Assembly: GCF_023734115.1 (NCBI RefSeq)
Contig: NZ_AP025737.1
Coordinates: 372,001 to 436,000 of the forward strand
Length of the DNA stretch: 64,000 nt
DNA from: Herbiconiux sp. L3-i23
GTDB lineage: Bacteria; Actinomycetota; Actinomycetes; Actinomycetales; Microbacteriaceae
Direction: 5' to 3'
The position numbers were made by a program, and so were the translations under genes. The notes beneath the pieces are model-generated. The model saw only the letters and a list, made by a program, of their open reading frames with translations, was not told the origin of the DNA and made no database searches. Positions 47,348 to 57,872 of the stretch are shown piece by piece (the stretch's first letter is position 1; every line of letters begins with the position of its first letter).

Positions 47348-49422
47348 CTGCGCCCGTGCGCTCGATCGGGGCCGTCTTGAGGTCGACGTGGCGCAGAGCG
47401 CGAGCGGTGCCCTTGATCGGCCCGGCTATCGGGTTCGGAGACGCACTGCTCTGGGCGCGGACGGTGGAGCGTTCCGGCGAGGTTGATGCCGATTTCGTCG
47501 CCGCGCAACTGGGACGCGCGTCGATGTCGGTAGGCGCAGCGTCACGGGCCTATGCATTCGGTGCGTTCCGACGCGGCGTCTCGGTACGCCCCGACTTCGA
47601 CGAGGTCTTCGCACGCGCCCATCTTCCCGAAGGTGCCCGGGTTCCGGCGTTCTATTCCTATCTGCGCAACCGGTCGAGCGGAGCGCGTCCGCTGCTGATA
47701 CGGCCAGCCGACATCCCCTCCATTTCGCGGGATGCGGCGTTGGCCGCGGCGCGACAGTGGGCAGTCGGTACGGGAGCTCTCGGCGGAGACGCGGAGGGCG
47801 ATGATCCTGACCGCAGCACCGTCGTACTGATCGCTCGGGGCGGCGACGCCCGACTGGGCTATCGCATCCGCTCCGCCGCGGATGCGGGCGATCGAGTGGT
47901 CATCATCGCTCACGGCGTCGAGTCGAGCGAATGGACTCTGATTGCCGCGTCGGCGAATGACCCGCGCGTCTCCGCCCGCCTTGCGGCCGCATCGGAGGAC
48001 CTTGAGACGGCCGTAGGACAGCAGCTGCCGAGAACCGGCCGCTATCTCGTCGTCGACCCTCGCGCCGCGCCCACCCCCGCGCAGATGGGTGAACTTCTCG
48101 CGGCGGCCCGTCCAGGTCGAATCACCGTGCCGATAGAGCGGGCCTCGGATGACACCGTTGCCTCGGTGGGCGCCGGTACGGTCGCGGGGCAGGTGATTTC
48201 GATCTTCGCCGGGCTGCCGGTCGAAGACGTGGAGAGATTGGGGAGCCAGCCGTTTCGAGTCCCATCTCGAGCCGGGTGGAGCTTCGCGGTTCAGGCTGGC
48301 GCGACCCAGCCGACGGAGGTCTGGGTCGACCCGACGGTGCGATTCCGCAATGGAGTGGACTTCAGCGATCGGACGCAACCGCGGCGGAGCGTGGTCGGGG
48401 ACGACCGGGAGGCGATCGAGGCGCTCTACCAGCGCGCAGGGTACAGCGTCGATGCCTGGGGTCCAAAAGCGCCCGTGCTCCGACGGGTGACCGCTGAGCG
48501 TCGCTGGGCCGTGAAGGTCGCTTCCTTGGCGGGTCCCGAGGGCGACGTCTGGGGGGACACGCACTTCGGTGACGCACTCGCGGCCGCGCTGCGCCGACTC
48601 GGACACGATGCTGTGGTCGATCGACGCGAGGCCGCTGCTCGAGCGAGCGCCTCACTCGACGATGTGCATGTGATCGTCCGAGGTCCGACACGTATCCGTC
48701 CCCCACGTGGCGGCATCCGAGTGCTGTGGATCATCAGTCACCCCCATCAGATCACCGCGGCGGAAATCGACGACTTCGACCTGATCTTCGCGGCGTCCGC
48801 GTCATGGGCCGCCTCAGCAACGCAGCGATTCGGAAGACCTGTCGCACCGCTGTTCGAATGCACCGACGCCACTCTGTATCGGCCGCACGGACTGAGCCGC
48901 GGGTCCGACATCCTCTTCGTGGGGAAGTCGCGCGACGTGCCGAGGCGGGTGGTGATGGCTCCGATCGAAGCGGGCATCGACGTCAAGGTGTACGGACCCG
49001 ACTGGGCCTCGTACATCCCTACGAGCTCGGTCGTCGCTCCATTCGTCCCCGTCTCCGCGCTGCCCGCGATGTACGAGCAGGCCGGCGTCGTTCTCAACGA
49101 CCAGTGGGCCGAGATGCGTGAGGCAGGTTTTCCGGCGATGAGACCATTCGATGTCGTCGCCGCCGGTGGTCGCGTCATCAGTGAGGACGTCGAGGGTCTC
49201 ACCGAGCTGCTAGGACCAGGAGTGATAACGTATCGGGACGAAGCGGAACTCGTGGCGCTCCTCGAGGAGACCAGCCTCGACCGCCTCTTTCCGTCCGATG
49301 CCGTGCTGCGAGAGAACGCAGAGCGAGTGCGTCGTGATCATTCCTTCGATGCGAGGGCTGCTGACATCGAGCGGGCCGTCGCACAGTACGAGTCGAATGC
49401 TGTACGAGATGAGAGAGGGTAG
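47344..49422 (+). CDS. Large protein with C-terminal CgeB-type glycosyltransferase domain
   Basis: 692 aa from ATG 47344. The first about 370 residues have no motif I recognise; they include a Rossmann-like STVVLIARGGDARLGYRI region and a possible second transferase-like domain. From about 390 on the sequence matches GT-B enzymes of the CgeB/Glyco_trans_1_2 kind: VKVASLAGPEGDVWGDTHFG, RVLWIISHPHQ, ILFVGKSRDVPRRVV, and the donor loop EMREAGFPAMRPFDVVAAGG. No membrane helices or signal peptide. Follows the LGFP gene with ATGA overlap and precedes a coiled-coil protein and a GT2, so it may be part of a glycosyltransferase complex. Confidence 0.72.
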   Translation: MTAPVRSIGAVLRSTWRRARAVPLIGPAIGFGDALLWARTVERSGEVDADFVAAQLGRASMSVGAASRAYAFGAFRRGVSVRPDFDEVFARAHLPEGARVPAFYSYLRNRSSGARPLLIRPADIPSISRDAALAAARQWAVGTGALGGDAEGDDPDRSTVVLIARGGDARLGYRIRSAADAGDRVVIIAHGVESSEWTLIAASANDPRVSARLAAASEDLETAVGQQLPRTGRYLVVDPRAAPTPAQMGELLAAARPGRITVPIERASDDTVASVGAGTVAGQVISIFAGLPVEDVERLGSQPFRVPSRAGWSFAVQAGATQPTEVWVDPTVRFRNGVDFSDRTQPRRSVVGDDREAIEALYQRAGYSVDAWGPKAPVLRRVTAERRWAVKVASLAGPEGDVWGDTHFGDALAAALRRLGHDAVVDRREAAARASASLDDVHVIVRGPTRIRPPRGGIRVLWIISHPHQITAAEIDDFDLIFAASASWAASATQRFGRPVAPLFECTDATLYRPHGLSRGSDILFVGKSRDVPRRVVMAPIEAGIDVKVYGPDWASYIPTSSVVAPFVPVSALPAMYEQAGVVLNDQWAEMREAGFPAMRPFDVVAAGGRVISEDVEGLTELLGPGVITYRDEAELVALLEETSLDRLFPSDAVLRENAERVRRDHSFDARAADIERAVAQYESNAVRDERG

Positions 49423-49427
49423 CTGTA

Positions 49428-49694
49428 GTGGGGGAGAACTCCGAACTGACTTCCGCGGTGGTGGACGCGGTCTCGCTCGAACGGGCGCTGAAAGACGCTG
49501 AGGTTGCGAACCAACGAGTCATCACGCTGACCAAGGAGCTGCTCGACCGCGAGGAGAAGATCGCGAAACTGCACGCGACGATCGTGGCGATGAAGCGGGT
49601 GATGGACCCGAAGCGCCGGGCGGAGTACGTGCTGCGGAAGAATCACGCCGTTCTCGCCATAGCCCGTCGGACCAAGAGGATGATCGGGCGGTGA
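49428..49694 (+). CDS. Small coiled-coil protein
   Basis: 88 aa, GTG start five bases after the previous stop; its own stop overlaps the next start (GTGA). Residues about 15-60 (ALKDAEVANQRVITLTKELL, then DREEKIAKLHATIVAMKRV) form heptads of a coiled coil, and the end is strongly basic (RRTKRMIGR). No enzyme motif. Strict coupling to two glycosyltransferase genes suggests a scaffold or oligomerisation partner. Similar coiled coils occur fused to surface-glycan transferases, where they set chain length; that role here is only a guess. Confidence 0.7.
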   Translation: MGENSELTSAVVDAVSLERALKDAEVANQRVITLTKELLDREEKIAKLHATIVAMKRVMDPKRRAEYVLRKNHAVLAIARRTKRMIGR

Positions 49695-50818
49695 CCGCCT
49701 CGCGTCAGCCACGAGTGCTGCTCGCCGTCACTTTCTACAACGGGCGCGACTTCGCGCGCCGCACCATGGCATCGATAGCGCACTTGGCGCACGAGGGATT
49801 CGAGCTCGATGTGCTCGTCCTCGACGACGCCAGCCCGGAGCCCGGCTTCAGTGAGCTGCTGTCCCAGCTGTCCGCCGAGTTCGGCGCAACCTACTATCGG
49901 TCGCCGAGGAACATCGGGATTCCGCGGAACGTCAATCTGGGCCTCGCGACAGCTCAGCGTATGGGGTACGACTACGTCGTCGTGTCGAACTCCGACGTGA
50001 TTTACGCCGAGAATTCGGTGCAAGTCCTCGTGGACGTCATCAGCGCTTCGACGGGGGCGGCGTCGGCGACCGCATGGTCCACCAACGTCGACCCCTACTC
50101 GCTGCCGAACGCGCCGGAGATCTATCCGGAGACCCAAGAGGTCGCCGACCTGATCGGGGCCACACTAGCGGCCGAGTTCGGCCCTCGGACCCTCGACATC
50201 CCCGCCGGCATCTCCTTCGCGATGATCGTACCGATACCGGTGCTCGACACTGTAGGCCTCATGGATCCCGTCTTCGGGCGCGGGTACGGCGAGGAGTCGG
50301 ATTGGTCAGCCCGCGCGGTGAGCGCGGGCTACCGCCATCTGCTCGCCGAGGGCGCCTACGTCTATCACGCTGGCAGAGGCTCGACGTTGGCGGCCGGCGT
50401 CGTGCTCAAGAACGCGATCGCCGACTGGAGCAATCAGCGAATAGTGAATCATCGCTCGCCGATGTTCCATCTGAGCGTCGACGGCTTCCTACGATCCGGC
50501 GAACTCGAGGACGCGCAGATCGCGGCGGCTCGCGCTCTCGTGATCGCCGGAGCGGCGAAGTCGGGCTACGCAGTGATCGATGCATCTCGCGACTGGGACG
50601 ACCTCGCTGAGGATGTGGTCACCGTCGCTCTTCGATCCGGTCCGCACGAAATCTGCACCGCGCAATGGTGCGGATTCGTCATCGATATCGACACGGACTC
50701 CACCGACGTCTTGGAGCGCATCCGGTCCTTCTTCGGCGGCGCGGCCCCGATCTACACGAATCTCGCCGACCCCACCTGGGAGGGTTCATCGCGCTTCGGT
50801 TATCCGGTGGACGTGTGA
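49691..50818 (+). CDS. Glycosyltransferase family 2
   Basis: 375 aa, GTG start. GT-A core: RVLLAVTFYNGRDFARRTM, VLVLDDASPEPGFSE, YRSPRNIGIPRNVNLGLA, VVVSNSDVIY as metal site, FGRGYGEESDWSARAVSAGY as late acidic motif. The C-terminal 100 residues are an extra domain without recognisable motif. The family resembles rhamnosyl- and other O-antigen-type transferases. dTDP-rhamnose-type donors could come from the rml genes 2-5 kb downstream. Two bases separate it from the acyltransferase start. Confidence 0.86.
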   Translation: MTASRQPRVLLAVTFYNGRDFARRTMASIAHLAHEGFELDVLVLDDASPEPGFSELLSQLSAEFGATYYRSPRNIGIPRNVNLGLATAQRMGYDYVVVSNSDVIYAENSVQVLVDVISASTGAASATAWSTNVDPYSLPNAPEIYPETQEVADLIGATLAAEFGPRTLDIPAGISFAMIVPIPVLDTVGLMDPVFGRGYGEESDWSARAVSAGYRHLLAEGAYVYHAGRGSTLAAGVVLKNAIADWSNQRIVNHRSPMFHLSVDGFLRSGELEDAQIAAARALVIAGAAKSGYAVIDASRDWDDLAEDVVTVALRSGPHEICTAQWCGFVIDIDTDSTDVLERIRSFFGGAAPIYTNLADPTWEGSSRFGYPVDV

Positions 50819-50819
50819 G

Positions 50820-52088
50820 GTGACGGTACGAACCCTCGGCGATGCCTTCGATCCGCGCAATAATTCGATCGGTTTCCTGCGCTGGGTGATGGCCTTCATG
50901 GTCATCTTCTCCCATGCGGGTCCGGTCGCCGGCCTCTTCCACGGCGCTGACATCGGTGAGCAGTGGGGAGCTGAGACCTCCCTCGGAGGGGTGGCGGTCA
51001 CCGGCTTCTTCTTCCTGTCGGGCATGTTGATCACTCGCAGCATGATGACTTCGCGGTCGCCGGCCCGCTTCCTCTGGCACCGTGTCGTCCGAATCTTCCC
51101 TGCCTGGTTCGCCATCCTCATCGTCACCGCGTTCGTGCTGGCCCCCATCGCGTGGATCCATGATCGGGGAACCATCAGCGGCTTCTCGTCGGCTCAGCCG
51201 GACTCGCCCTGGGACTACGTCTACAACAACGTGACCCTGGTCCTGAATCAGTGGGCCATCGCCGGTACCGGTGCCGACACGCCCGCGGTGCAGTTCGGTT
51301 ACAACACCTGGAACGGTTCCGCCTGGACGCTGATGTACGAGTTCGCGTGTTACCTCGCGGTGCTCGTTCTCGGCCTCATCGGCGCTCTCACGGGTCGACT
51401 CGTCGGAGCCATCATCGCCGCTGGTGTTCTCGTGCTGAGCACGCTGCAGGCGGTGGATGCCGGTGACCTTGCAACCGTCTTCGGCACCCTCGGTAATCCT
51501 CAGGTTCTGCAGCTCGCCGCGCCCTTCGCATTCGGCACGCTCGTACAACTCTTCATCGACAAGATCCCCTACAGCGATCGGCTCGGCGTCGGGATGATCA
51601 TCGTCGCTGGATTGAGCTGGTGGCTCGGCGGATGGTTCCTCGTCGGTCAGTACGCGTTCGGCTACGGGCTGATCTGGTTCGGTACTCGTGTACGCGCCCT
51701 CGCCTGGTGGGGTCGTCGAGTCGATCTCTCGTACGGGATCTACATCGCCGGATGGCCGGTCATGTTCCTTGCGGCGGACCTGCGCCTGCAGGAAGCCGGA
51801 TGGTTCACCTATCTGCTGGTTGTGACGGTCGCCGTTCACGTCTATGGGTATCTCAGCTGGACTCTGATCGAGAAGCCGGCGCTCGACCTGAAGAACTGGC
51901 GCCCTCGACTTCTGGCGTCGGCGACGAGCAGCCCGCCCGTGCCGCCGAAGGGACTCGGAGCGAGCGGCGCGATCAGCGAAGCTGGCGGTGGGCTCCGCAC
52001 CCAGATCCTCGCCCGGGCACGCTTCGTGCCGTTGGCGATCCTGATGGTCGCGACCGCTGCGTTGGTCGTAGTCGGTGCGATCCGCTGA
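50820..52088 (+). CDS. Acyltransferase 3 family membrane protein, second copy
   Basis: 422 aa from GTG 50820. About ten membrane segments. NSIGFLRWVMAFMVIFSHAG contains the conserved early Arg and His, and GFFFLSGMLITRSMMTS and RIFPAWFAIL follow as in OafA/NodX-like proteins. A cytosolic tail (about 380-400) and a last helix near the end complete it. Probably O-acetylates the glycan built by the neighbouring transferases. Not closely similar to the copy at 17188. Confidence 0.86.
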   Translation: MTVRTLGDAFDPRNNSIGFLRWVMAFMVIFSHAGPVAGLFHGADIGEQWGAETSLGGVAVTGFFFLSGMLITRSMMTSRSPARFLWHRVVRIFPAWFAILIVTAFVLAPIAWIHDRGTISGFSSAQPDSPWDYVYNNVTLVLNQWAIAGTGADTPAVQFGYNTWNGSAWTLMYEFACYLAVLVLGLIGALTGRLVGAIIAAGVLVLSTLQAVDAGDLATVFGTLGNPQVLQLAAPFAFGTLVQLFIDKIPYSDRLGVGMIIVAGLSWWLGGWFLVGQYAFGYGLIWFGTRVRALAWWGRRVDLSYGIYIAGWPVMFLAADLRLQEAGWFTYLLVVTVAVHVYGYLSWTLIEKPALDLKNWRPRLLASATSSPPVPPKGLGASGAISEAGGGLRTQILARARFVPLAILMVATAALVVVGAIR

Positions 52089-52105
52089 TCGAGGTAAGGA
52101 GCGAG

Positions 52106-52969
52106 ATGACCAAGACCGTTGTGGTGACGGGCGCCGGAGGCTACGTCGGCCGACATGTCGTGAGCGCCGTTGCGGATCTCGGCTACAGGGCGGTTGCTCT
52201 GGCGAGACGAGTCGATGGAGCCGACCTCGATGAGAGGGCCGAGGTCGTCGAGGCCGATGTCCTCGGCGCCGATTTCGACGTCACCACCCTCGAACCCGTC
52301 GAGGAGATCGCCGCAGTGATCCACCTCGCATGGGAGGACGGCTTCGTTCACAATTCCCCGTCGCACATGAGCAACCTCTCCGCTCACTACCGATTCCTGA
52401 CTGGGCTCGCCGACCAGGGGATAGCCCGCGTCGCCGCCCTCGGCACCATGCACGAGGTCGGCTATTGGGAGGGGGCGGTGACGGCCGGAACGCCCACCGA
52501 CCCGATCAATCTCTACGGTGTCGCGAAGGACGCGCTTCGCCGGTCGAGCACTCTCGCAATCGGCGATCGCGCCGATTACGTGTGGCTTCGAGCCTTCTAC
52601 ATCCTCGGAGATGACCGACGGAACCGCTCGATCTTCGCGAAACTGCTCGAAGCCGCGGAGAGAGGTGAGACGACTTTCCCCTTCACCACGGGTCGGACGC
52701 TGTACGACTTCATCGACGTGCGCGAACTCGGTCAGCAGATCGCACTGGCTGCGACGACGGCAGGTGTGACCGGTGTGGTGAATGTCTGCTCGGGACAGCC
52801 GCAAACGCTTGCGGCGCGGGTCGAGCAGTTCATCGTCGACAACGACTTGGACATGACGCTGCAGTACGGCGCCTTCCCCGACCGGCCTTATGATTCTCCC
52901 GGCATCTGGGGCGATGCAACGCAGATCACCGCGTTGATGGCCGGGTCGATCTTCGCAGGAGGGAAGTAA
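52106..52969 (+). CDS. NAD-dependent epimerase/dehydratase (extended SDR), possible dTDP-4-keto-sugar reductase
   Basis: 287 aa from ATG 52106 with AAGGAG upstream. Cofactor motif VVVTGAGGYVGRHVV and the catalytic NLYGVAKDALRRSS (Tyr-x3-Lys) mark an extended SDR; FTTGRTLYDFIDVRELG is typical of sugar-nucleotide members. It overlaps rmlC (TAATG), so it acts with it. Since no rmlD is seen, it may reduce the 4-keto sugar left by RmlC to a dTDP-6-deoxyhexose (rhamnose or 6-deoxytalose). Stereochemistry cannot be predicted. Confidence 0.8.
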   Translation: MTKTVVVTGAGGYVGRHVVSAVADLGYRAVALARRVDGADLDERAEVVEADVLGADFDVTTLEPVEEIAAVIHLAWEDGFVHNSPSHMSNLSAHYRFLTGLADQGIARVAALGTMHEVGYWEGAVTAGTPTDPINLYGVAKDALRRSSTLAIGDRADYVWLRAFYILGDDRRNRSIFAKLLEAAERGETTFPFTTGRTLYDFIDVRELGQQIALAATTAGVTGVVNVCSGQPQTLAARVEQFIVDNDLDMTLQYGAFPDRPYDSPGIWGDATQITALMAGSIFAGGK

Positions 52970-53532
52970 TGGGTCTCGAGTACGGAAAGCCGCTCGCGGT
53001 GCGCCAGACGGCGATCCCCGGCGTACTGCTGTTCGATCTGCCGGTCCACGGCGACAATCGAGGCTGGTTCAAGGAGAATTGGCAGCGCGAGAAGATGCTG
53101 GCACTGGGGTTGCCGGATTTCGGACCCGTTCAGAACAACATCTCTTTCAACAACGACATCGGCACCACACGCGGGATACACGCCGAGCCGTGGGACAAGT
53201 TCATCTCGATCGCTGTCGGCAGTGTTTTCGGCGCGTGGGTAGACCTTCGTGCCGGCGAGGCTTTCGGGACTGTCCTCACGGCGGAGCTCGATCCATCGAC
53301 GGCGATCTTCGTGCCGCGCGGTGTCGGCAACGCATACCAGACCCTCGAGACGAACACCGCGTACACCTACTTGGTGAACGACCATTGGAGCGCCGCACGC
53401 GTCGGTGGTTACTCGTTCCTCAACGCAGCCGATGAGACGGTCGCGATTCCGTGGCCCATCCCTCTTGATCGTGCGGAACTGTCAGAGAAAGACCGAAATC
53501 ACCCGCGCTTGGCAGATGTCGTCCCCGTCTAG
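52969..53532 (+). CDS. rmlC: dTDP-4-dehydrorhamnose 3,5-epimerase family protein
   Basis: 187 aa. Cupin epimerase: GDNRGWFKENW, TTRGIHAEPWDKFISIA with the catalytic His and the conserved Lys, FGAWVDLRAGEAFGTVLTAE, and YTYLVNDHWSA. The variant GVGNAYQTLE replaces the FAHGF motif of enterobacterial RmlC. I associate it with actinobacterial RmlC, where this domain is often fused to an RmlD domain; here it stands alone. Start ATG 52969 shares bases with the SDR stop (TAATG). Convergent with rmlA. Confidence 0.85.
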   Translation: MGLEYGKPLAVRQTAIPGVLLFDLPVHGDNRGWFKENWQREKMLALGLPDFGPVQNNISFNNDIGTTRGIHAEPWDKFISIAVGSVFGAWVDLRAGEAFGTVLTAELDPSTAIFVPRGVGNAYQTLETNTAYTYLVNDHWSAARVGGYSFLNAADETVAIPWPIPLDRAELSEKDRNHPRLADVVPV

Positions 53533-53570
53533 CCCGACTACGCGGGGGTCATCCCGATGAGTCCCGGACC

Positions 53571-55508
<1,938 letters not shown>

Positions 55509-55546
55509 CCGTTCCAGGCGGCCCGGGCCAGTAACCTCAGAACCCT

Positions 55547-55578
55547 CGATGCCCGATGTCTAGAGTCATCCGGCATCG
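55547..55578. terminator. Hairpin between convergent rmlB and wzt
   Basis: CGATGCCCGAT (55547-55557) pairs with ATCCGGCATCG (55568-55578) with one mismatch, loop GTCTAGAGTC. No U-run, but the position between two convergent stops suggests a bidirectional terminator. Confidence 0.5.
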
Positions 55579-55592
55579 CGAGACACCGGAGC

Positions 55593-56840
55593 TCACGCTG
55601 CGGGGCGTCCCGACTTTGCCGTCGCGCTGCCGTCGACTGCGATTCGAATGTAGCCAGTGGCACTCGGATCGGAGTCCACGTTGAAGGACGTGGCTTGCAT
55701 GATGTTGAACAGGTCGGCGCCGTCGCCGTCGATGAGCGTGGCATTGATGAAGTACTTGCCGCCGCCGAGCGCTGGATTCTTGAGCAGGAGGACAACCTCG
55801 CCATCGCCGCTGATCGGCGGGGTGGGGATGTTCAGCCAGTCAGTGCCTGTGACGAACATCTTCTGCCCGGTGCGGTCGTCGATCTGAATGCGGCAGCCCC
55901 ACGCTTCGAGGTGGGGGGCACTGATAGTGAGCTTGACCTCGAGGTCGTCGCCGGGTCGCAGCGTCTCCCCGACCGCTCGTCCGACGACGGTCGCGCTCAC
56001 CTTCGTCACCGCTCCGGTGCGACGAGCGTCGCCGAGGTCGATCGAGTCGCGCTCGGCGATGCGGCGCTCTTCGAGAAGGTCCCGGAACTTCGCCACCGCC
56101 GGTGCCGGTGCGCCGTCGAAGAGGACCTCCCCTTCATGCAGGAGCACACATCTGTTGCAGAGATCGACCACCTGATCAAGCGAGTGACTGACGAGGATGA
56201 TGGTCCTACCCTGCCGTTGGAAGTCCCGGATCCGGTCCATGCACTTGCGCTGGAATGCCTCGTCGCCGACCGCGAGAACCTCGTCGACGAGCAGGATGTC
56301 GGGGTCCGTGTGCACGGCCACCGCGAAGGCGAGCCTGACGTACATTCCCGAGGAGTAGAACTTCACCTGGGTATCGATGAAGTCGCCGATCGAAGCGAAC
56401 GCCACGATGTCATCGAATTGAGCCTCGGTCTCTCTCCGACTGAGCCCGAGAACGGCGGCATTGAGGAAGACGTTCTCGCGCCCGGTTAGATCGGGGTGAA
56501 AGCCTGCTCCGAGCTCGAGCAGGGCGGCGAGCCGACCGCGTTCGTGCACGGTGCCCTCCGTCGGATCGACGATGCCGCCGATGACCTTGAGAAGGGTGCT
56601 CTTGCCGGATCCGTTGTGCCCGATGAGCCCGATGGTCTCGCCCGCGTGGATCTGCAGGTCGATTCCGTGCAGCGCCCAGAAGTCCTTCTTGTGTCGACGT
56701 CCTGCTTTACCGAGCGTGACGATGCGCTCCTTGAGCGAGGAGTCCTTACGGATAGTGAACCGCTTGGACAATCCACGAATCTCTGCGATCACCGGACGCG
56801 AATTGCTGTCTACGGCTACAGCCGTCGAGGGATGCGTCAT
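55593..56840 (-). CDS. wzt: Polysaccharide ABC transporter ATP-binding protein with C-terminal substrate-binding domain
   Basis: 415 aa. ABC domain (about 18-260): Walker A GHNGSGKST (74-82), signature YSSGMYVRLAFAVA, Walker B DILLVDEVLAVGDE. The remaining about 150 residues form a beta-rich Wzt-C-like domain that in O9a-type systems recognises the finished glycan terminus. Pairs with the permease gene, whose stop lies three bases before its ATG. It exports a lipid-linked polymer made in the cytosol. Confidence 0.93.
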   Translation of the reverse strand: MTHPSTAVAVDSNSRPVIAEIRGLSKRFTIRKDSSLKERIVTLGKAGRRHKKDFWALHGIDLQIHAGETIGLIGHNGSGKSTLLKVIGGIVDPTEGTVHERGRLAALLELGAGFHPDLTGRENVFLNAAVLGLSRRETEAQFDDIVAFASIGDFIDTQVKFYSSGMYVRLAFAVAVHTDPDILLVDEVLAVGDEAFQRKCMDRIRDFQRQGRTIILVSHSLDQVVDLCNRCVLLHEGEVLFDGAPAPAVAKFRDLLEERRIAERDSIDLGDARRTGAVTKVSATVVGRAVGETLRPGDDLEVKLTISAPHLEAWGCRIQIDDRTGQKMFVTGTDWLNIPTPPISGDGEVVLLLKNPALGGGKYFINATLIDGDGADLFNIMQATSFNVDSDPSATGYIRIAVDGSATAKSGRPAA

Positions 56841-56843
56841 TCT

Positions 56844-57755
56844 TTAGAGCTCCTGAGCGAAGTTTCCCTGCAACCGGATGAAGGTCCGGTGGCAGACGAG
56901 AAGGAGGACGAGACCGATGACGAGCGCAATCCCCAAACGAACGAGGAGGCCTCCGGGCCATTCGGCGCCGTCGCCGGCAACCCAGAACGCGCGCTGGAAT
57001 CCGAGCACGGCCAGGGTCAACGGATTGTTCGTGTAAAGCTCCAGCAGGAACGGGGACGCCACGAGCGACTTGACCATCTGCCAGGAGTACACGATCGGGC
57101 TCGCCCAGAAGAGCAGCATGGTGATCACTTCGACTAGGTACTGGACGTCGCGGAGATAGACGTTGATGGCACTGAACAGAAGGGCGAATGCCGTCCCGTA
57201 GACGACCAGCACGGCAACCGCCGGAATGGCGTACAACAGCTGCCAGTGCACGGGAGGCTTCGCGACGACCAGTGTCGCTCCGATCAGGACCACCAGCTGT
57301 ATGCCGAAGTTGAACAGTGCCGAGCCAGCACTCGAGAGGGGAAACACCTCTCTCGGGAGATAGACCTTCTTGACGAGTCCGCCGTTGGTCACCACCGAAC
57401 CGGTACCGCCGACGACGATCTCGGTGAAGAGACCGACAGCGGAGAGCCCCGCGAATACGTATACGGCGAAATCGGGGATCGAGCGAGCAGCCCCGAGGAA
57501 CTGCCCCATCACTATGAAGTAAACGGCGAGCTGGATCAGGGGACGGATCAGCGACCAGAAGAAGCCGAGGGCCGAGTCTTTGTAACGCGCCTTCAGGTCC
57601 CGGCGGATGAGAAGATCGAGCATCTCTCGGTGAGAGACAATGCTGCGGATCGCCTCCCACCAGGCCCCACGGCCGGTGGCCGCGCCGACCGGATTCAGCG
57701 GGATTGCCGCCAGCCGCTGCATGCGTGTAGCAGCCTGCTCATCTGCACTAGACAT
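56844..57755 (-). CDS. wzm: Polysaccharide ABC transporter permease
   Basis: 303 aa, six hydrophobic segments. LLIRRDLKARYKDSALGFFW and LRDVQYLVEVITMLLFWASP are typical of ABC-2 type Wzm/TagG permeases. ATG 57755 is preceded by AGGA; TAGGAT just upstream could serve as a -10. First gene of the wzm-wzt pair. Coexistence with a flippase (21594-22853) implies two separate export routes in this window. Confidence 0.93.
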   Translation of the reverse strand: MSSADEQAATRMQRLAAIPLNPVGAATGRGAWWEAIRSIVSHREMLDLLIRRDLKARYKDSALGFFWSLIRPLIQLAVYFIVMGQFLGAARSIPDFAVYVFAGLSAVGLFTEIVVGGTGSVVTNGGLVKKVYLPREVFPLSSAGSALFNFGIQLVVLIGATLVVAKPPVHWQLLYAIPAVAVLVVYGTAFALLFSAINVYLRDVQYLVEVITMLLFWASPIVYSWQMVKSLVASPFLLELYTNNPLTLAVLGFQRAFWVAGDGAEWPGGLLVRLGIALVIGLVLLLVCHRTFIRLQGNFAQEL

Positions 57756-57872
57756 CTTTGCGATCCTACCGTGCGCCTTCCGTGGACGCGTCTGATGGCG
57801 GCGTCGGCACCGAACACGAACCCTTCTGGGCTCGGAGGAACATCGGGGCTCGCAAGGCCGGAGCGGGCAGGG

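Noticed and set aside
52106-52969. SDR gene as hldD (ADP-heptose 6-epimerase)
   Set aside because: It is fused by overlap to rmlC and lies 10 kb from the heptose genes; no HldD-specific motif was recognised.
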